Source of the DNA: an uncultured Duganella sp.
GTDB taxonomy: Bacteria > Pseudomonadota > Gammaproteobacteria > Burkholderiales > Burkholderiaceae
DNA length: 20,306 nt
Assembly (NCBI GenBank): GCA_946482335.1
Contig: CAMLRG010000087.1
Location: forward strand, 1-20,306
Direction of reading: 5' to 3'
Under the pieces are notes generated by a model that worked only from the letters and a program-made list of their open reading frames with translations, searched no databases and was not told the origin of the DNA. Positions 1-8,432 of the stretch are shown here, piece after piece. The translations under genes and the position numbers were made by a program. The number at the start of each line of letters is the position of its first letter. Within the stretch, counting starts at the first letter, position 1.

Positions 1-2147
1 TGGCCACGGGCGTCGCCACCATCACCCACCTGACCGAGAAGCTGGCCGAGTACATGAACGAGGCCGACCTGAAAAAGGTCAAGGAAGCCTACCGTTTCTC
101 GGACGAGATGCACCTGGGTCAGGTACGCAAGTCGGGCGAGCCCTACATCTCGCACCCGATCGCGGTGGCCGAGATCTGCGCCGACTGGAAGCTCGACGCG
201 CAAGCCATCATGGCGGCGCTGCTGCACGATGTGATGGAAGACCAGGACGTCAAGAAGGACGAGCTGATCGAACGCTTCGGCGCGCCGGTGGCGCACCTGG
301 TGGACGGCTTGTCCAAGCTGGAGAAAATCGAGTTCCAGAGCCAGATCGAAGCGCAGGCGGAAAACTTCCGCAAGATGCTGCTGGCCATGGCCTCGGACGT
401 GCGCGTGATCCTGATCAAGCTGGCCGACCGCCTGCACAATATGCGCACGCTGGAAGTGATGGCCCCGGCCAAGAAGCGCCGCATCGCGGCCGAGACGATG
501 GAAGTGTACGTGCCCATCGCGCACCGCCTGGGCCTGAACAATATCTACCGCGAACTGCAGGACCTGTCCTTCTCCCATCTGTACCCGGTGCGCTACCACG
601 TGCTGCACAAGGCCGTGAAGGCCGCGCGCGGCAACCGGCGCGAAGTGGTGACCAAGATCCTGGAAGCGGTCAACCACACCCTCGGCGCCGCCGGCATCCA
701 CGCCGAAGTCTACGGCCGCGAAAAGACGCTGTACGGCATCTACAAGAAGATGCGCTCCAAGCACCTGTCGTTCTCGCAGGTGCTGGACGTGTACGGCTTC
801 CGCGTGGTGGTGGACAGCTTTGAACACTGCTACGTGGCGCTGGGCACCCTGCACTCGCTGTACAAGCCGATGCCGGGCAAGTTCAAGGATTACATCGCGA
901 TACGCAAGCTGAACGGCTACCAGTCGCTGCACACCACGCTGATCGGCCCGTACGGCACGCCGGTGGAATTCCAGATCCGCACGCAGGAAATGCACCGCAC
1001 CGCCGAATCGGGCGTGGCCGCGCACTGGCTGTACAAGAACAACGACGCGAACATGTCGGACATGCAGCAGCGCACCCACGCCTGGCTGCAATCGCTGCTG
1101 GACATCCAGCAGCAGACCGGCGACTCGGCCGAATTCCTGGAGCACGTCAAGGTCGACCTGTTCCCCGATTCGGTCTACGTGTTCACGCCGAAATCGAAGA
1201 TCATCGCCCTGCCCCGCGGCGCCACGCCGATCGATTTCGCCTACGCCATCCACACCGGCATCGGCGACCACACGGTCTCGGTCAACATCAACGGCGAAGC
1301 GGCCCAGCTGCGCACCGAACTGCGCAATGGCGACATCGTGGAAATCGTCACCGACCCGAGTTCGCGCCCGAGCCCGACCTGGCTATCCTTCGTCCGCACC
1401 GGCAAGGCACGCTCCGCGATCCGCCACCACCTGCGCACCATCAACCTGCCGGAATCGATCCACCTCGGCAAGCAGCTGCTGATGCAGGCGCTGAAAGCGA
1501 TCAACGTCGCGGCCGAATTGCCGGCGCCGCTGATGGAACGCCTGCTGAACGAATCCTCCGCCAAATCGGAGGAAGAACTGTACGCCGACATCGGCATCGG
1601 CAAGCGCATGGCGGCGCTGGTGGCGCGCCACATCTTCGGCCTGCTGGGCGGCGAATCGGCCAGCGTGCCGGTCGAACATACCAGCCCGAAAGAACTCGAC
1701 CCCGTCACGATCTACGGCAGCGAAGGCGTCTCCGTCCAGCTGGCCCCATGCTGCCTGCCGATCCCGGGCGACCACATTGTCGGCCAGCTGCGCCGCGACC
1801 AGGGCTTGCAGGTACACACCGGCGACTGCGCGGTGGCCAAGCGCCTCAAGCAGAAAGAGCCCGAGCGCTGGATTGCCGTGAAATGGGGGACCGAGATCAA
1901 CCGCCGCTTCGACAGCCGCATCCGCCTGCTGATCAACAATGAAAAAGGCATCCTGGCCAGGGTCGCCGCCGAAATCGGCGAAAGTGACGGCAACATCACC
2001 TTTGTCGGCATGGACGAAGACCGCGAGCATGTATTGCACCAGCTGCGCTTCACGATCCAAGTGAAAGACCGCGTGCACCTGGCAGCCCTGATCCGCAACG
2101 TCCGGAAAGTCGCCGGCGTCAACCGCGTCACGCGCGAGCGCGCATAA
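1..2147 (+). CDS. spoT: Bifunctional (p)ppGpp synthetase/hydrolase SpoT (5' end outside window)
   Basis: Makes and degrades the stringent-response alarmone (p)ppGpp in the cytoplasm. The frame stays open to the left edge (first full codon at base 3), reading TGVATITHLTEKLAEY before the first ATG at 54, so the true start is upstream. Numbering from that ATG: HD hydrolase domain at about 20-170 with H34, H58-D59 and D125/H128; synthetase domain at about 220-345 with KFKD and NGYQSLHT; TGS domain from about 370; a Cys-rich conserved region (CCLPIPGD ... GDC) at about 565-600; C-terminal ACT domain at about 620-697. The intact HD residues and the basic KFKD version of the RxKD motif indicate a SpoT/Rel-type bifunctional enzyme rather than RelA. 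Oddity: the usual IPK before NGYQS reads IRK (R284). A REP hairpin begins 2 bp after the TAA stop. rpoZ would be the expected upstream neighbour in betaproteobacteria, but it is not visible here. Confidence 0.96.
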   Translation, partial: ATGVATITHLTEKLAEYMNEADLKKVKEAYRFSDEMHLGQVRKSGEPYISHPIAVAEICADWKLDAQAIMAALLHDVMEDQDVKKDELIERFGAPVAHLVDGLSKLEKIEFQSQIEAQAENFRKMLLAMASDVRVILIKLADRLHNMRTLEVMAPAKKRRIAAETMEVYVPIAHRLGLNNIYRELQDLSFSHLYPVRYHVLHKAVKAARGNRREVVTKILEAVNHTLGAAGIHAEVYGREKTLYGIYKKMRSKHLSFSQVLDVYGFRVVVDSFEHCYVALGTLHSLYKPMPGKFKDYIAIRKLNGYQSLHTTLIGPYGTPVEFQIRTQEMHRTAESGVAAHWLYKNNDANMSDMQQRTHAWLQSLLDIQQQTGDSAEFLEHVKVDLFPDSVYVFTPKSKIIALPRGATPIDFAYAIHTGIGDHTVSVNINGEAAQLRTELRNGDIVEIVTDPSSRPSPTWLSFVRTGKARSAIRHHLRTINLPESIHLGKQLLMQALKAINVAAELPAPLMERLLNESSAKSEEELYADIGIGKRMAALVARHIFGLLGGESASVPVEHTSPKELDPVTIYGSEGVSVQLAPCCLPIPGDHIVGQLRRDQGLQVHTGDCAVAKRLKQKEPERWIAVKWGTEINRRFDSRIRLLINNEKGILARVAAEIGESDGNITFVGMDEDREHVLHQLRFTIQVKDRVHLAALIRNVRKVAGVNRVTRERA

Positions 2148-2148
2148 A

Positions 2149-2191
2149 AGTGTCAGACCCTGCGGGTCTGACACTGGTTTACCGGTTTACG
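2149..2191 (+). repeat. REP element A (hairpin plus conserved tail)
   Basis: Perfect 12-bp inverted repeat AGTGTCAGACCC / GGGTCTGACACT around a TGC loop (2149-2175), followed by the tail GGTTTACCGGTTTACG (2176-2191). The same hairpin-plus-tail layout occurs at 2805-2847 (inverted) and 10776-10818. It starts 2 bp after the spoT stop and contains the stop codon and last 11 codons of the convergent RAYT gene. The hairpin probably also protects or ends the spoT mRNA; that part is inference. Confidence 0.88.
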
Positions 2192-2791
2192 CAAAGCCGC
2201 GTCACCCCTGATCGCAAACCGTATCCGCTCCAAATCCTTTTCAGCCAGCGGCATATCAAACAATTCCCGATACACCCGCCTGCGCGCCTCATCGTCCAAG
2301 CCCAGCCCCAGATAGACCTCATGCGGGCAGACCAGTTGATCCGCCTTCCCCTCGGCATTTGCCCGATAGCTCGACCACCTGTACCCTGCTGGAAACCGCA
2401 CCATTCCCGCCCGGACCGGATTCAACTCGATATAGCGCTGACACATCAGAAGATAAGCACTGGTGTCGATCTGCGACGAGTGATACCGGCTATCCCACAT
2501 GCTCCCGCTACCGCCATGCCGCGTGTGCCGCCACAAAGCCGTGCACTGCGCGACCGACTTCATGAGTAATGCCTGGGCGTTTCGTTCACGAATGCTGACC
2601 AGCAGGTGAAAATGGTTGGTCATCAGCACGTAAGCGTGGATGTCACAGCCGGCCTTGGTGCTGTGCTCTTTGAGCAGGCCGAGGAAACTGCGCCTTTCCT
2701 CGTCATCATGGAAGATCGTGCAGCCGTCGTGGCCACGCTGGCTAAGGTGCAGGCAGGTGCCGGGTGGGTAGTTTCGTAGGGGGCGGGGCAT
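2153..2791 (-). CDS. REP-associated tyrosine transposase (RAYT, Y1/HUH family)
   Basis: A 212-residue single-strand DNA transposase-like protein of the TnpA-REP (IS200/IS605-related) family, thought to bind, cut and mobilise REP hairpins. The HUH metal-binding motif is H60-F61-H62 in MTNHFHLLV. The family block QRYIELNPVRAGMV (about 118-131) carries Y120, the likely catalytic tyrosine; the N-terminal SQRGHDGCTIF and the FHDDEERRSFL segment are also typical. I chose the ATG at 2791 because AAAGGAG precedes it with good spacing and the family's usual N-terminus begins here; the frame is open upstream to 3016 but that stretch is Arg-rich and not protein-like. Inverted REP copies flank the gene, and its last 11 residues and stop lie inside REP A. 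It is convergent with spoT and 107 bp downstream of the permease gene. It looks intact. Confidence 0.9.
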   Translation of the reverse strand: MPRPLRNYPPGTCLHLSQRGHDGCTIFHDDEERRSFLGLLKEHSTKAGCDIHAYVLMTNHFHLLVSIRERNAQALLMKSVAQCTALWRHTRHGGSGSMWDSRYHSSQIDTSAYLLMCQRYIELNPVRAGMVRFPAGYRWSSYRANAEGKADQLVCPHEVYLGLGLDDEARRRVYRELFDMPLAEKDLERIRFAIRGDAALRKPVNQCQTRRV

Positions 2792-2804
2792 GGGGGCTCT
2801 CCTT

Positions 2805-2847
2805 TTAAAACCGGAAAATCGGTGTCTGACCCGCAGGGTCAGACACC
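2805..2847 (-). repeat. REP element B in the RAYT leader
   Basis: Read on the minus strand: GGTGTCTGACCC, loop TGC, GGGTCAGACACC, then tail GATTTTCCGGTTTTAA. Stem arms are perfect over 12 bp. It lies 51 bp after the permease stop and 13 bp upstream of the RAYT start codon, and its tail runs directly into the RAYT ribosome binding site. It is inverted relative to REP A, so RAYT sits between two oppositely oriented copies. Confidence 0.87.
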
Positions 2848-2898
2848 GTCTGGTCAAAGGATAGCGGTGCTGCGGACGGAGGCTTTGTGCGGACGCAA

Positions 2899-4122
2899 TT
2901 ATTCGTAGCGCAGCGCTTCGATCGGGTCGAGCTTGGCGGCTTTGGCGGCGGGGAGCACGCCGAAGACCACGCCGACGCCGGCGGAGAACATCACCGACAA
3001 GGCGACCGCCCACCACGGCACGTAGGCGCCGGGGAAGTCGGGGATGATGCTGGCAATCGCGTGGCCCAGGCCATACCCGAGCAGTACGCCGATCGCGCCG
3101 CCCAGCATCGACAGGGTCACCGCTTCGATCAGGAATTGCATCAGGATGTCGCGGCTGCGGGCGCCGATCGCTTTGCAGATGCCGATCTCGCGCGTACGCT
3201 CGCTCACCGACACCAGCATGATGTTCATGATCCCGATCCCGCCCACCAGCAGCGCGATGCCCACCACGCCGCCCATCACCAGCGTGACGGTTGTGGTCAC
3301 CGTTTCGAAGCTCTTGAGGAACTGGTCGGAAGACTCGATCTCGAAATCATCCTTCTGGTCCGCGCGCAGGCGGTGCGACTGGCGCATCACGGTGGCGATG
3401 CGCGCCTTGATTTCCTCGGTGCGCGCGATGTCGCTGATGGCCACCGTGATCGACATGCTCGGCTTGCGCGTATTGCCGATCAGGCTCTGGCCGGTGCGGA
3501 AGGGCACCAATACCTGGTCGTCCTGCGACATGCCAAGGATCTCGCCCTTCTTCTCCATCACGCCGACGATCTTGAACCACTCGCCGGAGAACTGGATGAA
3601 CTCGCCCAACGGATTGTCGGGCAAGTGCAGCAGCTCGATCAGCTTCTCGCCGATCACACAGACCCGGCGCGCACCGGCGTTATCGGAATCGCTGATGAAG
3701 CGCCCCAGCCGCGGGTAAGCGCCGTTCACCTCCATGAACGCCGACGTCACCGCCAGTTGCTGGCGCGTGCTGGCGCGCTGGTTGCCGTAGCGGATTTCGC
3801 CGCCGGTGAAGGCAAAGGCCGGGCTCAGTTCACGGATACCTTCCACGTGGCCGCGCAACTGTTCGACATCCTCGAACTGCAGGTAATTGACCTTCCCCCG
3901 CATCACGTCCTTGAAATCGTTCTTGGCGTGGATCGAGAGCGCATTGCCGCCCAGCCCTTCGAACTGGCGCGTGATCGATTGCGACAGGCCCTGGATCAGC
4001 GAAATCACGGTGATCACCGATGCCACGCCGATGATGATGCCCAGCGACGTCAGGAAGCTGCGCATGCGGTGCGCGCGGATCGCCGCCATGGCCGAGCGCA
4101 GCGCTTCGATAAAGATGTACAT
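2899..4122 (-). CDS. MacB/FtsX-type ABC transporter permease
   Basis: Inner-membrane permease subunit of a MacB-type mechanotransmission ABC system, 407 residues. Order: TM1 at about 20-42; a large periplasmic MacB-core region at about 45-275; then three helices at about 283-308, 332-356 and 370-393. The hallmark SERTREIGICKAIGAR loop between TM2 and TM3 (contact site for the ATPase) and the C-terminal AAKLDPIEALRYE are both present. Start set at ATG 4122 (MYIFIEALRSA), 4 nt after the ATPase stop, with GGGAGGG overlapping that stop; the earlier in-frame start at 4167 would overlap the ATPase gene by 40 nt and add a non-homologous N-terminus. Unlike E. coli MacB, the ATPase is a separate protein. 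No outer-membrane channel gene is present, so a TolC-like partner would be encoded elsewhere. The substrate cannot be told from sequence. Confidence 0.93.
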   Translation of the reverse strand: MYIFIEALRSAMAAIRAHRMRSFLTSLGIIIGVASVITVISLIQGLSQSITRQFEGLGGNALSIHAKNDFKDVMRGKVNYLQFEDVEQLRGHVEGIRELSPAFAFTGGEIRYGNQRASTRQQLAVTSAFMEVNGAYPRLGRFISDSDNAGARRVCVIGEKLIELLHLPDNPLGEFIQFSGEWFKIVGVMEKKGEILGMSQDDQVLVPFRTGQSLIGNTRKPSMSITVAISDIARTEEIKARIATVMRQSHRLRADQKDDFEIESSDQFLKSFETVTTTVTLVMGGVVGIALLVGGIGIMNIMLVSVSERTREIGICKAIGARSRDILMQFLIEAVTLSMLGGAIGVLLGYGLGHAIASIIPDFPGAYVPWWAVALSVMFSAGVGVVFGVLPAAKAAKLDPIEALRYE

Positions 4123-4126
4123 CGCC

Positions 4127-4806
<680 letters not shown>

Positions 4807-4810
<4 letters not shown>

Positions 4811-6021
4811 GGCTTGCTTCCGGCTGCGACCTTGAGCGGCTTGGCGTCCACGGTCTTGGGCTTGACGGCCGTGCCGTCGCGCAGGTCGCGCAGGGTGCGT
4901 GCCGGGCCGACCGCCACGGTTTCCCCGAGTGCCAGGCCCTTGGTGACCTCCTGGTTCGCGTCATCCGAAATGCCCAGTTCCACGTCCCGCTTCTTTGCCA
5001 CGCCATCGACCACCGCGAACACGTAGTTGCTGCGCTTGCCCTTGCCTTCCTGTGCTTCGCTCAATTGCACCGCCTGCAGCGGCACCACAGGGCGCGGCGC
5101 GCCATCGCCGGTCACGATCTCGGCACGGCACGTCATGCCGGCGCGCAGCGCCAGCTGGTGTGGGGCCAGGCGCACCTTGACCACATAGCTGCGGCCCTGG
5201 GCGGCCTGGCCCGGCATCTGGGCCTTGGGCGCCAGCGAAACCGATTCCACGCTGCCTTCCACCGGACGCTCGGCATAGGCCGAGGGGAAGATCTTCGCCT
5301 TCAAGCCCGGCGTCACGTTGGCGATATCGCCCTCGTCGACATTCACTTCCGCGATCATCGATCCCAGGTCGGCAATGGTCATCAGGCTTGAACCGGCGAT
5401 GCCGGTGGCGCTGGCCACTGCCGTTTCGCCTGCCTTGATCGCCACGCTGGTGGCGGTACCGGACAGCGGCGCCTTGACCTCGGTCTTGGCCAGGCGTTCC
5501 TGCGCCAGCGCCAGCATGGCCATCGCCTGCTGGCGGCTCTCGCGCGCGCTGCGCAGTGCCACCACGGCCAGGTCCACTGCCAGCTTTGCTTCATCCAGGC
5601 GGGAAACGTCGATGAACTTGGCCGCTGCCAGTTGGCGCGCGCGCTCGAGCTTGCGCTGCTGGTTGTCCAGGTCGATCTGCGCCCGGTCGACGCTGACGGC
5701 AGCGTTGCGCACCGCGGCTTCCTGCTGCGCCACATCGGCCTTGTAGGTGCTCGGGTCCAGGCGCAACACCACCTGGCCTTTCTCGATCCGGTCGCCTTCC
5801 TTGACCAGCACTTCGGCGACCTTGCCGATCACTTCCGGCGACAGCTGGACTTCATTGCGGAACACCAGGCTACCCGAAGCCAGTACCGCCGGGTGGATCG
5901 CCTTGTTCTCGACCTTGGCCAGTTCCGCCTCGACCTGCGCCGGCGCGCGGCCGAATTTGATGGCGACCGGCACGCCGATCAGGGACGCCACCACGGCGGC
6001 GGCAATCAGTTTACGGTTCAT
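4807..6021 (-). CDS. Periplasmic adaptor (membrane fusion) protein, MacA/HlyD-like
   Basis: A 404-residue adaptor that would link the ABC exporter to an outer-membrane channel. An N-terminal hydrophobic anchor (about 5-22, no lipobox) is followed by the first half of a lipoyl-like domain at about 58-90 (VIGKVAEVLVKEGDRIEKGQ), an Ala/Gln/Arg-rich alpha-helical hairpin at about 95-180, the second lipoyl half (EVKAPLSGTATSVAIKAGE, about 181-199), a beta-barrel region and a membrane-proximal domain ending in a Lys/Pro tail. The start ATG at 6021 has GAGG just upstream, and the gene begins 6 nt after the Yip1-family stop, so it is the second gene of the operon. Periplasmic with one membrane anchor; substrate unknown. 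Confidence 0.93.
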
Positions 6022-6027
6022 GGCGCC

Positions 6028-6708
6028 TCAATTCTTGAACAGGATGGCAGCCGCCCAGCAACCGTAGACCAGCACGTAAGGCAATGCCGCGATCACGGCG
6101 CAGGTGCCGGTGCTCTTGCCGGTCCAGGCGCGCAAGCCCAGCGTGGCCAACACCATGACCCAGATGTCGGTGACCTTGATCGCGCTGGCGATACCGACCC
6201 ACGGCGTATGCGGCGCCGCATGCACCAGCAGGAAATTCAGCGACAGCATGTCCGCGTGTTCCAGCGCCAACTGGCCCTTGCTGGTGGCGATCTGCAGCGC
6301 CGTCAGCGGTACGCCGATCAAGGACGGCAGCGAGGCCCAGGCCGCCAGAGAAAAGCCGGACTTGAAACTCAACTCCATGCCGGCCAGCTTACCCGCCAGC
6401 CAGAAGTAAAAGCCCAGCAAGCTGTAAATGATCAAAGTGCCGGCCACCATGCCGCCGACGCTCATCCCCATCATCACGCCACGCGACATGGCTTTGCCGG
6501 CCGCCTCGCGATGCTCGGCAGGCATGTCCGGCGGCAGGGAGTGGCCCATCATCCAATCCCAATCGACCGTCTGGAAATACCACACCAGCATGGCGATGCC
6601 GGCCAGATACAGCACCAGCAAGGGCTGCCACGGCTGCGGACGATCTTTCAGCGCCGCAAAGGCCGCCGACGGTTCATAGAAAACTTGCGTCAATTGAGCG
6701 AATGCCAT
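6028..6708 (-). CDS. Yip1-family multi-pass membrane protein
   Basis: A 226-residue inner-membrane protein resembling the bacterial Yip1 domain family: an amphipathic N-terminus with a family-like FYEPSAAFAALKDRP segment, then about five hydrophobic segments near 28-46, 79-107, 118-140, 180-193 and 201-224. It leads the exporter operon, with 6 nt to the adaptor gene. AAGG lies 7 nt before the ATG, and a good sigma-70-like promoter is visible upstream. Its role is not known; the position suggests it supports the exporter, perhaps in assembly or membrane organisation, but that is inference from linkage only. Confidence 0.85.
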   Translation of the reverse strand: MAFAQLTQVFYEPSAAFAALKDRPQPWQPLLVLYLAGIAMLVWYFQTVDWDWMMGHSLPPDMPAEHREAAGKAMSRGVMMGMSVGGMVAGTLIIYSLLGFYFWLAGKLAGMELSFKSGFSLAAWASLPSLIGVPLTALQIATSKGQLALEHADMLSLNFLLVHAAPHTPWVGIASAIKVTDIWVMVLATLGLRAWTGKSTGTCAVIAALPYVLVYGCWAAAILFKN

Positions 6709-6714
6709 GCGCGT

Positions 6715-6763
6715 ACCTTGCCATATAAATAATTAAAAATTTATTATAACAACTTGGCAAGGT
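6715..6763. repeat. Interrupted palindrome around an AT-rich core, upstream of the Yip1-exporter operon
   Basis: Perfect 9-bp arms ACCTTGCCA (6715-6723) and TGGCAAGGT (6755-6763) flank 31 bp that are almost entirely A/T. GCGC continues just outside each arm after a short interruption. It lies between greB and the exporter operon and covers the predicted -10 box. It could be an operator for a dimeric regulator or a large hairpin ending greB transcription; the 31-nt loop and lack of a T-run on the greB side make an operator at least as likely. Confidence 0.55.
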
Positions 6764-6770
6764 TGCGCAA
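6743..6770 (-). promoter_or_regulatory. Predicted sigma-70 promoter of the Yip1-exporter operon
   Basis: On the minus strand, TTGCGC (6770-6765) is followed after 16 bp by a perfect TATAAT (6748-6743), about 35 bp upstream of the Yip1 start codon. The -35 box is only 3 bp from the greB stop, and the -10 box lies inside the interrupted palindrome. Based on consensus match only. Confidence 0.6.
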
Positions 6771-6773
6771 ACA

Positions 6774-7337
6774 TCAGCCCGCTGGCGCGGGGTAGCTGAC
6801 TTCGAGGATGTCCAGTTCTTCGGCCCCGCTCGGCGTGTGCAGCAGGACGGTGTCGCCTTCGCGCGCCTTGGTCAGCGTGCGGGCGACCGGGCTGATCCAG
6901 CTGATCTTGCCCTTCAAGGGGTCGAATTCGTCGATACCGACGATGGTGACGGTGTGCTCTTCCCCATCGCGCTTGGCGTAGGTTACGGTGGCGCCGAAGA
7001 AGATCTGGTCATTGCCGTGGTGGATGCTGGGGTCGACCACTTCCGCCAGGTCCATGCGCTTGGTCAGGAAGCGGATGCGGCGGTCGATTTCGCGCAGGCG
7101 GCGCTTGCCGTAGATATAGTCGCCATTTTCCGAGCGGTCGCCATTGGACGCGGCCCAGTGCACGACCTTGACCACTTCCGGCCGCTCGACATCGATCAGC
7201 TGCAGCAGCTCATCCTTGATGCGCTGGTAGCCGGCCGGTGTAATGTAATTCTTGGCGCCTTTGGGAATCGGCGGCGCGCCTGGCGGCAGGTCGTCGTCAT
7301 CGTCGGCGTCGTTCTCTTTTACGAATGCTTTGTTCAT
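6774..7337 (-). CDS. greB: Transcription elongation (cleavage) factor GreB
   Basis: GreB enters the secondary channel of RNA polymerase and stimulates transcript cleavage in backtracked complexes. The protein (187 residues) has the N-terminal coiled coil at about 33-105 with the GreB-type tip GDRSENGDYIYGKRRLREIDRR; D67 and E70 match the catalytic tip acids. The C-terminal FKBP-like domain spans about 110-185 (FFGATVTY ... IVGIDEFDPLKGKISWISPVARTL). It is about 30 residues longer than E. coli GreB owing to an N-terminal acidic/Pro-rich tail (DADDDDDLPPGAPP). The start ATG at 7337 lacks a clear Shine-Dalgarno sequence and is 18 bp from a divergent kinase gene, so its promoter must lie in or beyond that gene's first codons. 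Confidence 0.95.
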   Translation of the reverse strand: MNKAFVKENDADDDDDLPPGAPPIPKGAKNYITPAGYQRIKDELLQLIDVERPEVVKVVHWAASNGDRSENGDYIYGKRRLREIDRRIRFLTKRMDLAEVVDPSIHHGNDQIFFGATVTYAKRDGEEHTVTIVGIDEFDPLKGKISWISPVARTLTKAREGDTVLLHTPSGAEELDILEVSYPAPAG

Positions 7338-7347
7338 GCCGTATTAT
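7318..7347 (+). promoter_or_regulatory. Possible promoter for the histidine kinase operon (near-leaderless)
   Basis: TTTACG (7318-7323), 18 bp, then TATTAT (7342-7347), a 5/6 match to the -10 consensus. Transcription would start about 7354, essentially at the kinase ATG (7356), implying a leaderless mRNA; no Shine-Dalgarno sequence precedes the ATG. The -35 box is weak and lies inside the greB coding sequence. Tentative. Confidence 0.35.
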
Positions 7348-7355
7348 TGCACGCT

Positions 7356-8432
7356 ATGAACCAAGCCCCGACCAGCCTGGTGTCCCACACCCCGGCCCTC
7401 GTCTACCAGTTCCAGCTCAAGCCCGGCGGCGCAGTCGCCTTCCCCTACCTTAGCGAAGGCTGCCTCGCCCTGCTCGGCCTCACCGGTCCTGAACTGCAGG
7501 CCGAGCCGGCCCAATTCGAACGCTTGATCCTGCCCGACGACCGCCAAGCCTACCGCGACGCGATGCAGGCATCCGCCACTTCGCTGTGGAGTTGGAACTG
7601 GGAAGGCCGCATCTGGGTCGAAGCCTGGAAAGATGTGAAATGGATCAACCTGCGCGCCACCCCGCGCCTGCTGCCCGACGGCGTGGTGCAGTGGGACGGC
7701 ATCATGTCCAATATTACGGAGAGCAAGCAGGAGCAGCTGGAAGTGCGGGCCAGCCGCGCCCGCCTGGCAGAACTGACCGCCCACATGGAGCGCGTCAAGG
7801 AACAGGAGCGCGAACGCATCGCCCGCGAAATCCACGACGACCTGGGCGGCAACCTGACCGCCATCAAGATGGCGCTGGCCATGCTGGCCGCGCGCCTGCC
7901 GGAGGGCGACCAGTCCCTGCAGCAAAAGGCCGCCTACGTCGATTCCCTGGTCGACCGCACCATCGACGCCGTGCACCGCCTGACCTTGGACTTGCGCCCT
8001 TCCGTGCTGGACTTCGGCCTGTTGCCCGCGCTGGAATGGCAAGCCAAGGAATTCGAAGCCCAGGCCGGCATCGCCTGCACGCTGCAGGCCAGCATGAAAG
8101 AACTCGAACTCGATCCCGAGCAAGCCACCGCCCTGTTCCGCATCGCCCAGGAAGCGCTGACCAATATCGCCAAGCACGCGCACGCCAGCGCGGTGGCCAT
8201 CAAGCTGACCCGCAGCCGCGGCGTGCTGACCCTGAAGATTGCCGACAATGGCCGCGGCATCCGTCCGGCCGACCGCGCCAAACCCGACTCCTTCGGCTTG
8301 CGCGGCATGGCCGAGCGCGCCGCGGCGCTGGGCGGCACGCTCAGCCTCGGCCATGCCTCGGGCGGCGGCACCGAAGTGGCGATCAAAATCCGGCTCCCGG
8401 CCAAGGCACCAGACGTTACAATGGAAACATGA
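7356..8432 (+). CDS. Cytoplasmic PAS-domain sensor histidine kinase (NarX/HisKA_3 type)
   Basis: A 358-residue kinase that autophosphorylates and passes the phosphate to the adjacent response regulator. A PAS/PAC-like sensor domain (about 12-122, ending GIMSNITESK) is followed by a short coiled coil (about 123-155), the HisKA_3 dimerisation helix with phospho-acceptor H160 (RIAREIHDDLGGNLTAIK), and a HATPase_c domain with N270 (FRIAQEALTNIAKHA), DNGRG (297-301) and GLRGMAER (314-321). No membrane segment or signal peptide is seen, so it senses something inside the cell. Start at ATG 7356; the frame is open upstream, but that stretch is antisense to greB. Its TGA overlaps the regulator ATG (ATGA). 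The signal is unknown; the PAS domain shows no obvious heme or flavin motif. Confidence 0.93.
   Translation: MNQAPTSLVSHTPALVYQFQLKPGGAVAFPYLSEGCLALLGLTGPELQAEPAQFERLILPDDRQAYRDAMQASATSLWSWNWEGRIWVEAWKDVKWINLRATPRLLPDGVVQWDGIMSNITESKQEQLEVRASRARLAELTAHMERVKEQERERIAREIHDDLGGNLTAIKMALAMLAARLPEGDQSLQQKAAYVDSLVDRTIDAVHRLTLDLRPSVLDFGLLPALEWQAKEFEAQAGIACTLQASMKELELDPEQATALFRIAQEALTNIAKHAHASAVAIKLTRSRGVLTLKIADNGRGIRPADRAKPDSFGLRGMAERAAALGGTLSLGHASGGGTEVAIKIRLPAKAPDVTMET

Noticed and set aside
2149..2847. REP A and B as terminal inverted repeats of a classical insertion sequence
   Set aside because: Each is a self-contained hairpin with a tail, a third copy occurs alone, and the enzyme is HUH rather than DDE; no target-site duplication is seen.
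2792..3016. N-terminal extension of the RAYT frame to 3016
   Set aside because: Arg-rich, overlaps the permease gene antisense and has no family similarity; the ATG at 2791 has a good ribosome binding site.
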